Shown here: positions 10,015 through 19,700 of the stretch, in pieces
Position numbering within the stretch: position 1 is the stretch's first letter
How the letters are laid out: every line of letters begins with the position of its first letter
Source: Pythium myriotylum
Taxonomy: Eukaryota > Oomycota > Peronosporomycetes > Pythiales > Pythiaceae
Assembly (NCBI GenBank): GCA_023091665.1
Contig: JALJCQ010000012.1
Location: 1,550,001 to 1,614,000, forward strand
Length of the DNA: 64,000 bases
Direction: 5' to 3'
Notes under the pieces: model-generated
What the model was told of the DNA's origin: nothing
Database searches by the model: none
What the model saw: only the letters and a program-made list of their open reading frames with translations
Translations under genes and position numbers: made by a program

Positions 10015-11445
10015 ATGGCACTTTGCTTCCGCTCGACGACTATGAATCTGTCGGGCGTAGCCGTGCTCGCGCTGGCGGCGACAGTGACGGTCGTGACGCT
10101 GACGCTGCAGGTCGTCGCGTTCACGTGGGCGGTGGACCAGTACGCCTTGGCCGACCCAGTCGCGCCCAAACTGCGGACGCTCAGTAGTGGCGTGAACAAG
10201 AGCGCCGTGTTCGCGAGCGAAATCAAGCCGTGGCCGGTTGTGCTCATGCACGGAATGGGCGACGCTGCAGGGAAATCTGGGATGAAGCGCATCCGCGATG
10301 TAAGCGCGCGATCTCTGTCGTCGTGATCCGCGTTGATGTCCTGAATGTGGGTACTGCTCGCTGATTTGATTAGGTCGTGGGCCAGCAACTTTCAACGTAC
10401 GCTGTGAATATCCAGATCGGCAACTCGGTCGAGGAGGATGTGAAGAATAGCTTCTTCATCACGATGGATGAGCAAGTCGAAGTGTTTGCTCGAGAAGTGC
10501 GCAAGGTGAAACTGCATGCTTGTCTTCAGCGTTGCGAGTGCTCTCTGCTCAACGCGATATGATGTGGAGCAGGATGAAAAGCTGCGGGAGGGCTTCAACG
10601 CCATGGGTTTTTCACAAGTGAGGCGGTTTCTTTATTGAAGAAATCTATATGTTGTACTCACGTCGCTCTGGAAAAGGGCAACCTGGTCATTCGCGGATAC
10701 ATCGAACGGTACAACGACCCGCCTGTGATCAACTTCATTTCTTTCCACGGACCTCTTGCTGGCGTTGGAGCGCTGCCGCAATGCAGGCCAACTCAAATCA
10801 TCTGCAAGATGATCGACAAGGTTTCTGTAATGTCATCGGTACTCAACTTCCGTCATACTGACTTCTGTGTGTATGCACCAGCTCATCGGAGAGGCTGTCT
10901 ACTCCGAGAGAGTCCAGAGTACGTGGATCCTGCGACTGTGCAAATCTTACCAATTTAACTCTAACTGTGCATATGTGCAGCCCACTTGGCGCAGTCGAAC
11001 TACTTCCGCGACCCCCGCAAAATCCAGGAGTATCTTCATCATGGTGGGCTGTCTCTTCTCAGCAGGGCTGCATGGCGAGCACTGATATTTAGTCACTCAT
11101 GTAGCCAAATTCCTTCCCGACATCAACAACGAGAAGGCCACCACAAATGCAACCTACAAGGCCAACTTTGTCTCCCTTCGAAGTCTCACTCTCGTTCGTG
11201 CCAACAAAGACACGCAAGTCTTCCCAAAGGAATCTGAGTGGTTTGGCGCCTACGAAGACGGCGATTACTCGCGGATCCTCGGTTTCAATGAGACGCGATG
11301 GTATAAAGAAGATTTGTTTGGTTTGCAGACACTGGATAGGGCAGGCAAAGTGCATTTCCTGGAGACCGAGGGCAACCACCTCGAGTTCACGACGAAGTTT
11401 CTGCTTGAAGTTGTCGACAAGTACTTCGCGGCGACGCTCGCATGA
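10015..11445 (+). CDS. Palmitoyl-protein thioesterase (PPT1-like), seven exons
   Basis: Removes palmitate from S-acylated proteins in lysosome-like compartments. Model: join(10015..10299, 10374..10505, 10573..10617, 10677..10820, 10882..10918, 10981..11043, 11105..11445), 348 residues. All introns are GT-AG, 56-74 bp, and most donors are GTAAGC/GTGAGG-like; intron 4 has a weak GTTTCT donor. The N terminus is a signal anchor (VAVLALAATVTVVTLTLQVV). The alpha/beta-hydrolase entry strand is VVLMHGMGD. The nucleophile elbow GFSQG spans exons 3 and 4 (Ser at about 153). Asp in NKDTQVFP precedes the family motif SEWFG, and EGNHLEF carries the catalytic His (about 327). Cys residues typical of a luminal enzyme remain. 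It is the most intron-rich gene in the window. Residue order matches PPT1 throughout. Confidence 0.9.
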
Positions 11446-12269
11446 TTTGCGAGCCACCAATAGTGAATGTTGCTTTGGAGTGTCGTTCCTTTCTACGCTT
11501 TTCTTTCTGGGTTTCTCTTTCCTCGCACAGTGTCAACGGACCTGGAGTGTTGAACCACGACTTCGTGTTCAAATAATCTCTTGACAAAATCTCGAAACCC
11601 CTCGTTTTAGCAACTCCAATGGTGATAAGCACGCGATCATATGCCTTCCACGCGAACGTTTGTAGTCGTTAAAACGAGGTCAGGTTTTGTCTAATGGGTC
11701 GTTATGTGGAACCGACCGCATCACAGAAGGAATCAACACCGCGTGAACTCAGACCCGAGCGGAAGAGGCTCGCCTGTGGATGGATTTTTGGGCGCGCACG
11801 CACGCCAGGGTGCCACACACGAGCAACACCGCAGCGCGAAGGGGCGCGGCCTATTTCCAGCCGCGGGTTCCGGAGGTTTCCCTCAAAGGGTGCGGGCTGC
11901 CCTTCGCGTCGGCGGGCGGTGGTGGGACTGGCCCACAGAAGGCCCGCGCGCGAAACGAAAGCAGGCGCGAAACTGCTCACGGTGCGCGAGAGAAAGAGGA
12001 GTTGGAGTGAGGAAGAACAGGCTGCTGGGCACGCGCGCCACGCCCGCGGATTGTGAAGGGGACGAGAAGAGAGAGGGGTGGCGTCACTGTGCAACGTCGC
12101 AGGCCTCCCGCTCCCTCGTGCTCAAGCTAGCAGTCGTCAAGCGATCGCGAGCAGTAACAAACTTGCCTCGGAGACCGAGGTCCGAGAACACTGCAGCAGC
12201 AGCCGACTACCGGCTGCGAAGGAAGAAGAAAGAGTTACCTTTGCGAGGCAAAGACTCCCGCCAACGGGT
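11446..12269. other. Intergenic / 5' leader of the phosphatase gene, no separate gene seen
   Basis: 824 bp. The right half is GC-rich and open in several frames with Arg/Ala/Gly-rich translations and no start or domain, as expected of a GC-rich promoter and leader. No repeat or RNA gene was recognised. Confidence 0.55.
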
Positions 12270-13916
12270 ATGGAGTACGTCGCCAGTGGCGGCTCTGCCG
12301 GCAGCGACGGCTCCAACTCGAAGCGCAAGTTAGATCTTGGACACGCGGCACCCTTGGCTGTCTTGTCGATGGACTCGCAATCCAAAGTGCGCCGTCGAGG
12401 CACCTCGACAAGCTTCAATGACAGTTCCTCGATGAAACGGTCGCTTTCAGACGGCACGATGTATGTGGTCGCTGAGCGAGATCCATTTGCAACCGGCAGA
12501 CAGCTAACCCGCAGCGCTTCACTTCCTGATTCTTGCAGCGGTCAAGTGTTCTCCGACGCCTCCGACAGTGATCAGGACACTGATGATGGTGGGCAAGTCG
12601 CAGACGGAATGTCATGTCCGATCTCGCCAGTGTCGACAGGGTCTGACTCGGTCAATGAAGCCACGGCGCAGCTAAACGCTATGTCACCCAGAGATACAAT
12701 ACCTACAACTACGGTTCGAGCAAGCCCGTTCTCACCAGTGTTTACGTCACCGAATCGAGCTGCGGGGTTGAGCAGTTCGGCAAGGAATTCGCCAATTCAG
12801 AGTCCGTTCCGACCAAACTCGATAGGACGAAATCTTGTCTCCTCCGTACCATCAAGCCCTTCTCAAGATCAATGCCAGCAGAGACTGTCGGCACCCGCGG
12901 CGTTTTCAGTTGGACTGTCGATACCGAGCCACTCACAAGCTTCTATTAACCCCGGCGGTCGAGGTTCAGCTGGAACGAAGAGGTCTTGGCACCCATTTCG
13001 CAAGGGTCGCAACCCTGGTAACCTTTCCCTTGATCTAACGCAAATGGACCCGCCAACTGCGGCTCCAGGTGAGGGCGGCACCCAACGCCGCAACGACCAA
13101 GCCGCCGTTTGCTCGAAAGTAACAGACTTTTTGTACATTGGTGGAGCTGCTGCTGCGAAAGACCGAGACAATCTCACTCAAGTAGGCATCACACACGTTA
13201 TCAACTGTGCTGCTAACATTGCTCCGTCGTTCTTCCCGGACGAATTCCAATACTACAACATCAAGCTGCGTGACCACTCAGGACAAGATATTTCGCGGTA
13301 TTTCTACAACGTCTTCGACTTCATTGAAAAGGCACGACGCCGTGGTGGAAAGGTGTTTGTGCACTGTGTCAAAGGGATATCAAGATCACCTACGATGGCC
13401 ATTGCGTATTTGATGTGGTTCAAAGGAATCACCATGCTGAAGGCTCTAGACTTCGTTCGACAAGCCCGACCAGCGGTGGATCCTAACACTGGCTTCATTT
13501 TCCAGCTGAACGAGTGGGAGCATCTCCGTGCCAATGGACTCTTACATATCCGGCCATGCGTCGTGTTTCAGATCGAATTGCCCGACGGCAGTATTGGAAA
13601 TGGTAACGGAGCTCGTGCTGCTGAGAAACCGCTCATCATCGGGCCGCTGTCTTCGATCACCGAAGCCAAACTCTCGCACCCACCCATCGACCCAACCATC
13701 CCCAAGTCGTGTTTCGTCGTCTCCAACGCTGAGTTTATGTTTCTCTGGTGCGGCTCACAGGTGAATGAAGTGTATATCGAGGCTGCTCAGCATGCGATCA
13801 CTCTGCTCCAGACGTTCGAGTCGGTACCTGACAAGTACGAGATCGTGATGAGCGGCCACGAGAGCCCGACGTTCTGGAGCGTGCTCGACGCCCAGCAGCC
13901 CCACACGAACATGTGA
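12270..13916 (+). CDS. Dual-specificity (MAPK-type) phosphatase with gelsolin-like tail, MKP1-like
   Basis: 548 residues, no intron. ATG at 12270 (MEYVASGG) is chosen because the frame upstream opens only with GTG. Residues 1-270 are Ser/Pro-rich and disordered, with many SP/TP sites that MAP kinases could phosphorylate. The DSP domain (about 275-425) begins KVTDFLYIGG, has the general-acid region IKLRDHSGQDI, and the P-loop HCVKGISRS (Cys about 366, HCx5R). The C-terminal about 120 residues resemble a gelsolin/villin repeat (SCFVVSNAEFMFLWCGSQV). This DSP-plus-gelsolin order is known from plant MKP1 proteins, which dephosphorylate stress MAP kinases. Expected action: removing phosphate from Tyr/Thr of MAP kinases in the cytosol. 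Confidence 0.9.
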   Translation: MEYVASGGSAGSDGSNSKRKLDLGHAAPLAVLSMDSQSKVRRRGTSTSFNDSSSMKRSLSDGTMYVVAERDPFATGRQLTRSASLPDSCSGQVFSDASDSDQDTDDGGQVADGMSCPISPVSTGSDSVNEATAQLNAMSPRDTIPTTTVRASPFSPVFTSPNRAAGLSSSARNSPIQSPFRPNSIGRNLVSSVPSSPSQDQCQQRLSAPAAFSVGLSIPSHSQASINPGGRGSAGTKRSWHPFRKGRNPGNLSLDLTQMDPPTAAPGEGGTQRRNDQAAVCSKVTDFLYIGGAAAAKDRDNLTQVGITHVINCAANIAPSFFPDEFQYYNIKLRDHSGQDISRYFYNVFDFIEKARRRGGKVFVHCVKGISRSPTMAIAYLMWFKGITMLKALDFVRQARPAVDPNTGFIFQLNEWEHLRANGLLHIRPCVVFQIELPDGSIGNGNGARAAEKPLIIGPLSSITEAKLSHPPIDPTIPKSCFVVSNAEFMFLWCGSQVNEVYIEAAQHAITLLQTFESVPDKYEIVMSGHESPTFWSVLDAQQPHTNM

Positions 13917-14376
13917 TCGTGGCCCAATGCCTATTCTGTAAACGTCTACAGTAGTTTTTCGTAGCAATAACATCGTCGTCGTCCTTCGTGTCGTGTGTTG
14001 TAGCGATCCTGAAAGGCCGTTGATCGCTTTATTTACCACGTGAATACAGCCCTCGCTTCAACATGCTGGGTGAATCCTCAGCGCCAGATTTGGGTCTTTG
14101 GATGTTTGGGTGATTACTGATCGAGTGAAACCCCTTTGGGCCAACCACAGATCGAGGCGCCACATCTGTCTCGGACGCAGCCACAAAGACGCCGCGAAGA
14201 GATCAGGCTGTTCGGTATCCATTCGCTGCCGCCGACGCCAAGAGAACGGCGCCGTCCATCAGCGACTGCAGTCTGAGCAGCGAACACCTCGAGTCGACCT
14301 TCCCACGCTCGTCAGTCCGCAAGTTAAACGGTTCCGCGCAAGAAGAGACCTGCCCTCAAAGCCGCCAAGTTGAAGT
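13917..14376. other. Intergenic, no gene seen
   Basis: 460 bp between the phosphatase stop and the next ATG. It would contain the phosphatase 3' UTR and the promoter of the SPKK-rich protein. No motif was recognised. Confidence 0.5.
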
Positions 14377-15723
14377 ATGTCGGGCGGAAGTTCCAGCCTC
14401 GCGCTCGTGGCGCTCACGGGCTTGATCGGCGTCGGCCTCGCCGTCGGGTTCCTGTACTTCCAGGGATCTGGTGGCGTCGCCGCGGGTGAAGACGCGAATG
14501 ACGGGAAGCGATCTGGCTGTCCGTTTGCGAGCTTCACGAAGACAGAGAAGGAGAAGGGAGGTCGGTGCCCTGTGACCGGCGCGATTGTTCCATCGAAGTC
14601 GGAGCAAGAAGCAGCCGAGAAACACAAGAGCGCGGAGACGCATGCTCCGACTCCCGCACCAGCGGCGCCTGCACCAGCGCCTTCGATCCCTTCCCCGAAG
14701 AACGCGACAGTAGCTGCGCCTAAGGTCGAGTCTCCGAAGAACACGACAGTAGCTGCGCCTGAGGTCGTTTCGCTGAAGAAAACCGAGCAACCAGTCAAGC
14801 CTCTGCCGGCTAAAGTCGAGTCTGTTCTGGAAGTCAAGCCGAAGTCGCCAGCTGCATCGCCTGTGAAGAGTGCCGCGAAGACACCTGAGGCATCCCCGAA
14901 GAAGGCGTCGTCGCCGAAGAAGGTCGAATCCCCACTGAAGCCCTCGTCGCCAAGAAAGGAGGCTAGCAAGCCCATCGAAGCTCCACCTGCGCCCGCTCAC
15001 CTGCCAGTTGAGCCAGAAGTTTTGCCGAAGCCTGCGACTCCTACCAGTCCTGCGAAAAAATCGTTGAAGACCCCAGAAGCTTCCCCGAAGAAGAAGCTTG
15101 CGTTGTCTCCGAAGAAGGTTGAATCGCCGAAGCGTGTTGAAGAGGAAGTCCCGAACACAGTGGTCGCAGAAGAACTCGCCCGCGAACTTGCCGATTCGTT
15201 TGTGGATGCCGTGGTCCACGAGGCGATTGAGAACGTCGAAGAAGAAGCTGCCGACAGGGAAGAGTACGTTCAGGTCGACCTGACGCAGTCGACTGAGAAC
15301 CTACGGCACCAAACCGACTGGAACGTGCTGCCGCCTCAGAAACAGGCATCGATTGACGAGGACGAACCTGTGGAGGTTCCTCCACCACCACCGTCCGATT
15401 CTCCTGCTACTGAAGCAGTTGAAGAGCCAAGCTCTCCTGCTAAGGAGAGCCCAAAGAAGTCCCAATCGCAGAAGAGTCCGGACGCAAAGGATAAGAAGTC
15501 TCCCAAGACTCCTCCATCATCACCAGTCCGTATCGTGGCACCTGCACCAACGGCACCCGAGGAACCTTTGGCGACAAGTCCGAAGAAGGCCGAGGAAGAA
15601 CATGAAGAGGATGAAGAGCATGTCGAGGCTGGGGCAGAGGGCGCTGCCTCGCCTGGAGGAACCTCTTCGAGCGCGAAGAAGTCGAAGAAGAAGAAGGGAA
15701 AGAAGAAGAAGGGAAAGAACTAA
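14377..15723 (+). CDS. Membrane-anchored, SPKK-rich low-complexity protein
   Basis: 448 residues, single exon, ATG at 14377. An N-terminal hydrophobic segment (residues about 7-29, LALVALTGLIGVGLAVGFLYF) is a signal anchor. Then come two Cys-Pro dipeptides, SGCPFAS and RCPVTGA, in a short Lys/Gly-rich stretch. The remaining about 380 residues are Pro/Ala/Glu/Lys low complexity with many SPKK/SPKKV units, an acidic stretch (EEVPNTVVAEELA) that may form a helix, and a very basic end (KKSKKKKGKKKKG). No known enzyme domain was seen. Cys-Pro pairs are typical of heme-regulatory motifs, and SPKK units bind DNA minor grooves or microtubules in other proteins; neither role is shown here. Function unknown. 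Confidence 0.8.
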   Translation: MSGGSSSLALVALTGLIGVGLAVGFLYFQGSGGVAAGEDANDGKRSGCPFASFTKTEKEKGGRCPVTGAIVPSKSEQEAAEKHKSAETHAPTPAPAAPAPAPSIPSPKNATVAAPKVESPKNTTVAAPEVVSLKKTEQPVKPLPAKVESVLEVKPKSPAASPVKSAAKTPEASPKKASSPKKVESPLKPSSPRKEASKPIEAPPAPAHLPVEPEVLPKPATPTSPAKKSLKTPEASPKKKLALSPKKVESPKRVEEEVPNTVVAEELARELADSFVDAVVHEAIENVEEEAADREEYVQVDLTQSTENLRHQTDWNVLPPQKQASIDEDEPVEVPPPPPSDSPATEAVEEPSSPAKESPKKSQSQKSPDAKDKKSPKTPPSSPVRIVAPAPTAPEEPLATSPKKAEEEHEEDEEHVEAGAEGAASPGGTSSSAKKSKKKKGKKKKGKN

Positions 15724-15792
15724 GTTAGATACAGCATCCGTCAGCAAGGCGCTTTCAGTACTAGCAGCCACTCTGTCTTACGCGAGCTTGCA

Positions 15793-16393
15793 CTAGACGA
15801 AAAAAGTCTTGGAGCTTTGTAGTTGCAAAAAGTCCCTCACTCCTTTCTCCTCGGCCACGTGAGGGATCACGAGCAAATCGGTGAGGAATTCGTGGAGCAG
15901 TTGTTTCCGCCGTGCCAGGTAATCTGGGTTGAGATCTCGGCAGCAGTAGGTCTTCGGAGGCTGTGAGAAGCACACCCAGTCATCGTTAGCATTAGAAATC
16001 GCCAGCACAGCAACAATAGAGTGGCGTGCAATTCCTTACCAGTGACGGTAGCTGTCTTCCTGTCACGGACCGAACACTGCAGGCACGAGAATCGAAATTT
16101 AGCATCGCTGCTTCAAGCCACCAGCACTCGAAACCGCTCACCTTCCCCGCATAGAGTCAAACTCACTGAATCGGCGCATGAGAAACCAGTGGCGCTTGCC
16201 GTTTTGCACCAAGATCCGGTACTGCGCGTAGCCATCCGTGTGGACTTCGACGGCGACAATCGCGACTGTAAAGTACTCTGGTCCTGAGTCGATCGCGCAC
16301 TCGTCGGCCGCAGCTCGTCAACAGAAAGTGGCTCACGCTCCACGCACCGTAACGTGTGGACCAACTCTTCTCGGGGAGGTAGACGAGCGCCAT
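15793..16393 (-). CDS. Small PX-domain (sorting-nexin-like) protein
   Basis: Proposed model complement(15793..15960, 16040..16076, 16142..16313, 16348..16393), 140 residues, almost entirely a PX domain, which binds phosphatidylinositol 3-phosphate on endosomes. Exon 2 reads SGPEYFTVAIVAVEV, YAQYRILVQNGKRHWFLMRRFSEFDS; exons 3 and 4 give GRQLPSLPPKTYC and RRKQLLHEFLTDLL. This covers the RRFSEF basic motif, the PxxP-like LPSLPPKT and the C-terminal helix. The last two introns (65 and 79 bp) have good sites (GTGAGC/GCAG; GTAAGG/ACAG). The first is doubtful: a stop precedes the PX frame, and joining to the ATG at 16393 (MALVYLPEKSWSTRY) needs an intron of only 34 bp. The C-terminal exons are certain; the start is not. 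Confidence 0.75.
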
Positions 16394-16718
16394 GGTGGGG
16401 AGAGGAAAGATCCCGCTTGAAGTGTGGTGGTGACCACCATCGCCTCGCGATCATTTGCCAATATCTTGCGCTTTTCTTCCGAGGACTCAGACTCAGATAT
16501 GCTTTCGGAGGTCGACGGATTTCGTCCAATCGTCGCTCGTTCTTCTTGTTCTTCGGCTGACGCACACCAAAGTTCTCGCGGGCACGGGGTAGGGTTGGGG
16601 GTCGGTTGCTCGCTGGAGCCACCAACACTCTGGCGCCCAGCCCCTCTCTCTAGGTTACTCACGGGGGCTAAATGGGCAGTTTAGCTCCATCGCCGCCTCG
16701 TCGAGAGCCAAGGAAGCC

Positions 16719-19700
16719 ATGCTCGTGTACATTCGTCTGCGGGACCCCGCGAGCGAGTACGAGTGGCAGCACGGACAGGTGGTGCGGCGTCTGGAGACAG
16801 ACGCGACCACTCGCGTAGCCGTCGTGCAGCTCGCAGACGGGCGCCTCGTCGAGGTGAACGAAGAGCAGGACGTGCTCATGGCCAACACCCGCGCCGACGG
16901 CGGCGCCGACGCCACCAGGCTGCTGTCGCTCGCCGAGGTCGACAGCCTCGACGCGCTCACGCATCTCCATGAGGCCTCCTTCGTGGACTACCTCAAGGAG
17001 CGGTACGCGATCGACCAGGTCTACTGTCGCTCGGGCTCGGTGCTCATCGCCGTGAACCCGTTCAAGGAGATCCGAGGCATGTACGACATGCCGGCGTATA
17101 TGGCGCGTCTAGACGCCATGCAGAAAGCTGGCCTTCGAGACGACACGAAGCTGCCCCCGCACGTGTTCTCGATGGCCGAAAGCGCGTACCAATCGCTAAA
17201 AAGGCGGCGGCGGCTTGTGAGCGAGCCCAAGAAGAACCAGACCATCCTCGTGAGCGGAGAGAGTGGCGCCGGAAAGACGGAGAGCACCAAGTTCGTCATG
17301 CAGTATCTCGCGGCTATCTCGAGCTCGTCCGCCGAGACAGGCGGCGGCAGCTCCACAATGCCCGATTTGACCAAGTTCCTTCTGAGCGCCAACCCGATCC
17401 TCGAGTCTTTCGGCAATGCTCGCACTTTGCGAAATGACAACAGTAGTCGCTTTGGCAAGTTCGTGCGCATGTTCTTTAGCGAGCCAGACGCCGAAACCCA
17501 ACGCATGCAGATGGTCAGGACGACTGTGGAAACATACCTGTTGGAAAGAGTCCGTGTTGTCCACCAAGGCCTCGGAGAACGGAACTTCCATGTATTTTAT
17601 GAGCTGTTGAAGGGCGCGGATCCGAGTTTGCGAAAGCAGCTGCATCTCGAAGATTTCCAAGCCAAGGATTTTCAGTTCGTCAACGTCGGGCGATGTTACA
17701 CTAGAAATGATAACGTCAACGACGCCCAGCAGTTTGCACGTGTGTTGGAAGCCATGCAAGTTATCGGCTTCACTTCTGCGGAACAGTTCGCTATCTGGAA
17801 GATTGTGAGTGCACTACTTCACTTGGGCAACGTGACTTTTATCCCACCGACCGGCCACGAAGATGATGACCCAACGAACGCCCCACCATGTGTACCAGCT
17901 ACGAAGTCGACTTCGAGGCTATCTTCAGCCGAACACTTGGCGATCGTTTCCGATCTTTTCCAACTTGACGATGCGGATCTAACGAAGGCACTCACAGTTC
18001 GAAATATAAACGTCAGTGGCGAGACATTCCAAGTGAACCTCACGCAGGCACAATGTGCTGACACGAGAGATGCCGCAGCCCGGTCATTGTATGGTTGGGT
18101 CTTTCAGTACCTCGTGAAGCGCATTAATGATACCTCGCCAGATCAGTTTGGAGGAGATGATAAGGAGGACAAACGCCCATGCATATCTGTGCTCGACATA
18201 TTTGGTTTTGAAGAGTTCGACGTGAACCAGTTTGAGCAGTTTTGTATCAACTACGCAAACGAGAAGCTCCAGTTTCAGTTCATCCAGGACATTCTACAGT
18301 CCGAGCAGGAAGCACACATGCAAGAAGGTGTCAAATGGGAGCATGTTGACTACTTAGATAACGCCCAATGCCTTGAGATGATCGAGCAGCGCCCAGGAGG
18401 CATTTTTAGTCTATTGGACGAAGAATGTCTGATGCCTAAAGGAAGTGATGCTAGTTTCGCGCGCAAGATGTATCTTCAAATGAAGCAGCAACCTACGTTC
18501 GTGGCCTCAAACAAAGATCAGGTCGACTTTGCTTTCCAAGTCCACCACTACGCGGGTCATGTCAAGTATTCTGCTAGTGGATTCTGTGAGAAGAACAAAG
18601 ATCAGCCAAGTTCGGAGCTTTTAAGCCTACTGAAGACCACTGACGATGAGGATCTCTTGGCATTGGTCAAGGCTTTTGAAGAGAATGATCTAGCCGTGAA
18701 ACCACTTCCTGCTGAACGCCCGAAGATTCGACGGCGAGCTTCTATGATTGGTTCCATCGGTATTGGATCGCAGTTCAAACAGCAACTTGGAAATTTGATT
18801 GAAGTCGTCCAACAGACACAAACGCACTACATTCGGTGTATCAAGCCCAATGACCAGAACATTCGAGGTGCTTTCGAAATGGCTAAGGTTGCACGACAGC
18901 TGCGTTATGGTGGTGTTTTGAAAGCAGTCGAGATTATGCGGCAGTCGTTTCCCGTGCGAATGCCTCACGTCGAGTTCACGGCGCGATATACAGTACTCGC
19001 TCGTAAACCAAAAACTCGCTTCGATTCTCTATCGCTTGTCAAATTTCTCAAGATTTCCGGTGCCGAAGTTGGCCGAACTCGGGTCTTCATTCGACAAGCT
19101 GCTTTTGACGAACTTGAAAGAAGCCGTGATACGCTGCTCGCTAGTTCGGCGACCAGCATCCAGACGAAGTGGCGTGGAGTAACCCAGCGACGACATTATC
19201 GTCGAGTGGTCCAAGTACTCACTAGTATTCAGTTGCGGTGGCGTGCGATAAGTGAGAGAAAGCGTTTGTGGCGGCGGCGTGACCATGCGGCAGTGTGTAT
19301 TCAACTCCAGTTTCGAGTTTGGCGAAGTAGATTGGCGCTGAAGCGATTTCTTGCCGCACAGAAGATTCAGCGATCTTTCAGATCCTGGTCTTCAACCCGA
19401 CCAATCGCCACGACCATGGATGGAAATGACGAAGAAATTGTGCCTCACAAATCACGGCAGGCTTCCAAGGATACTGTGGAGTCAAGACGAGCGTTCGAGC
19501 CGTCGACCTTGTCTAGCGTGGAAACGAAACTTGACTTCGAAAGTGATCTGATCTCTCCATTTGCAGATGACAGTCTCAGCACTGCCGGAGATAGTGAGAG
19601 CTCATGGATCTCTGACCGATCAGGATATCGGTTTACATCAACACAGACACCACCGAATAGTGTTGGACCAACAACTTCCCCAGTAGACGACAAGGAAATG

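Noticed and set aside
12078..12269. N-terminal extension of the MAPK phosphatase from 12078
   Set aside because: The upstream codon is GTG and the translated stretch is leader-like; the ATG at 12270 is preferred.
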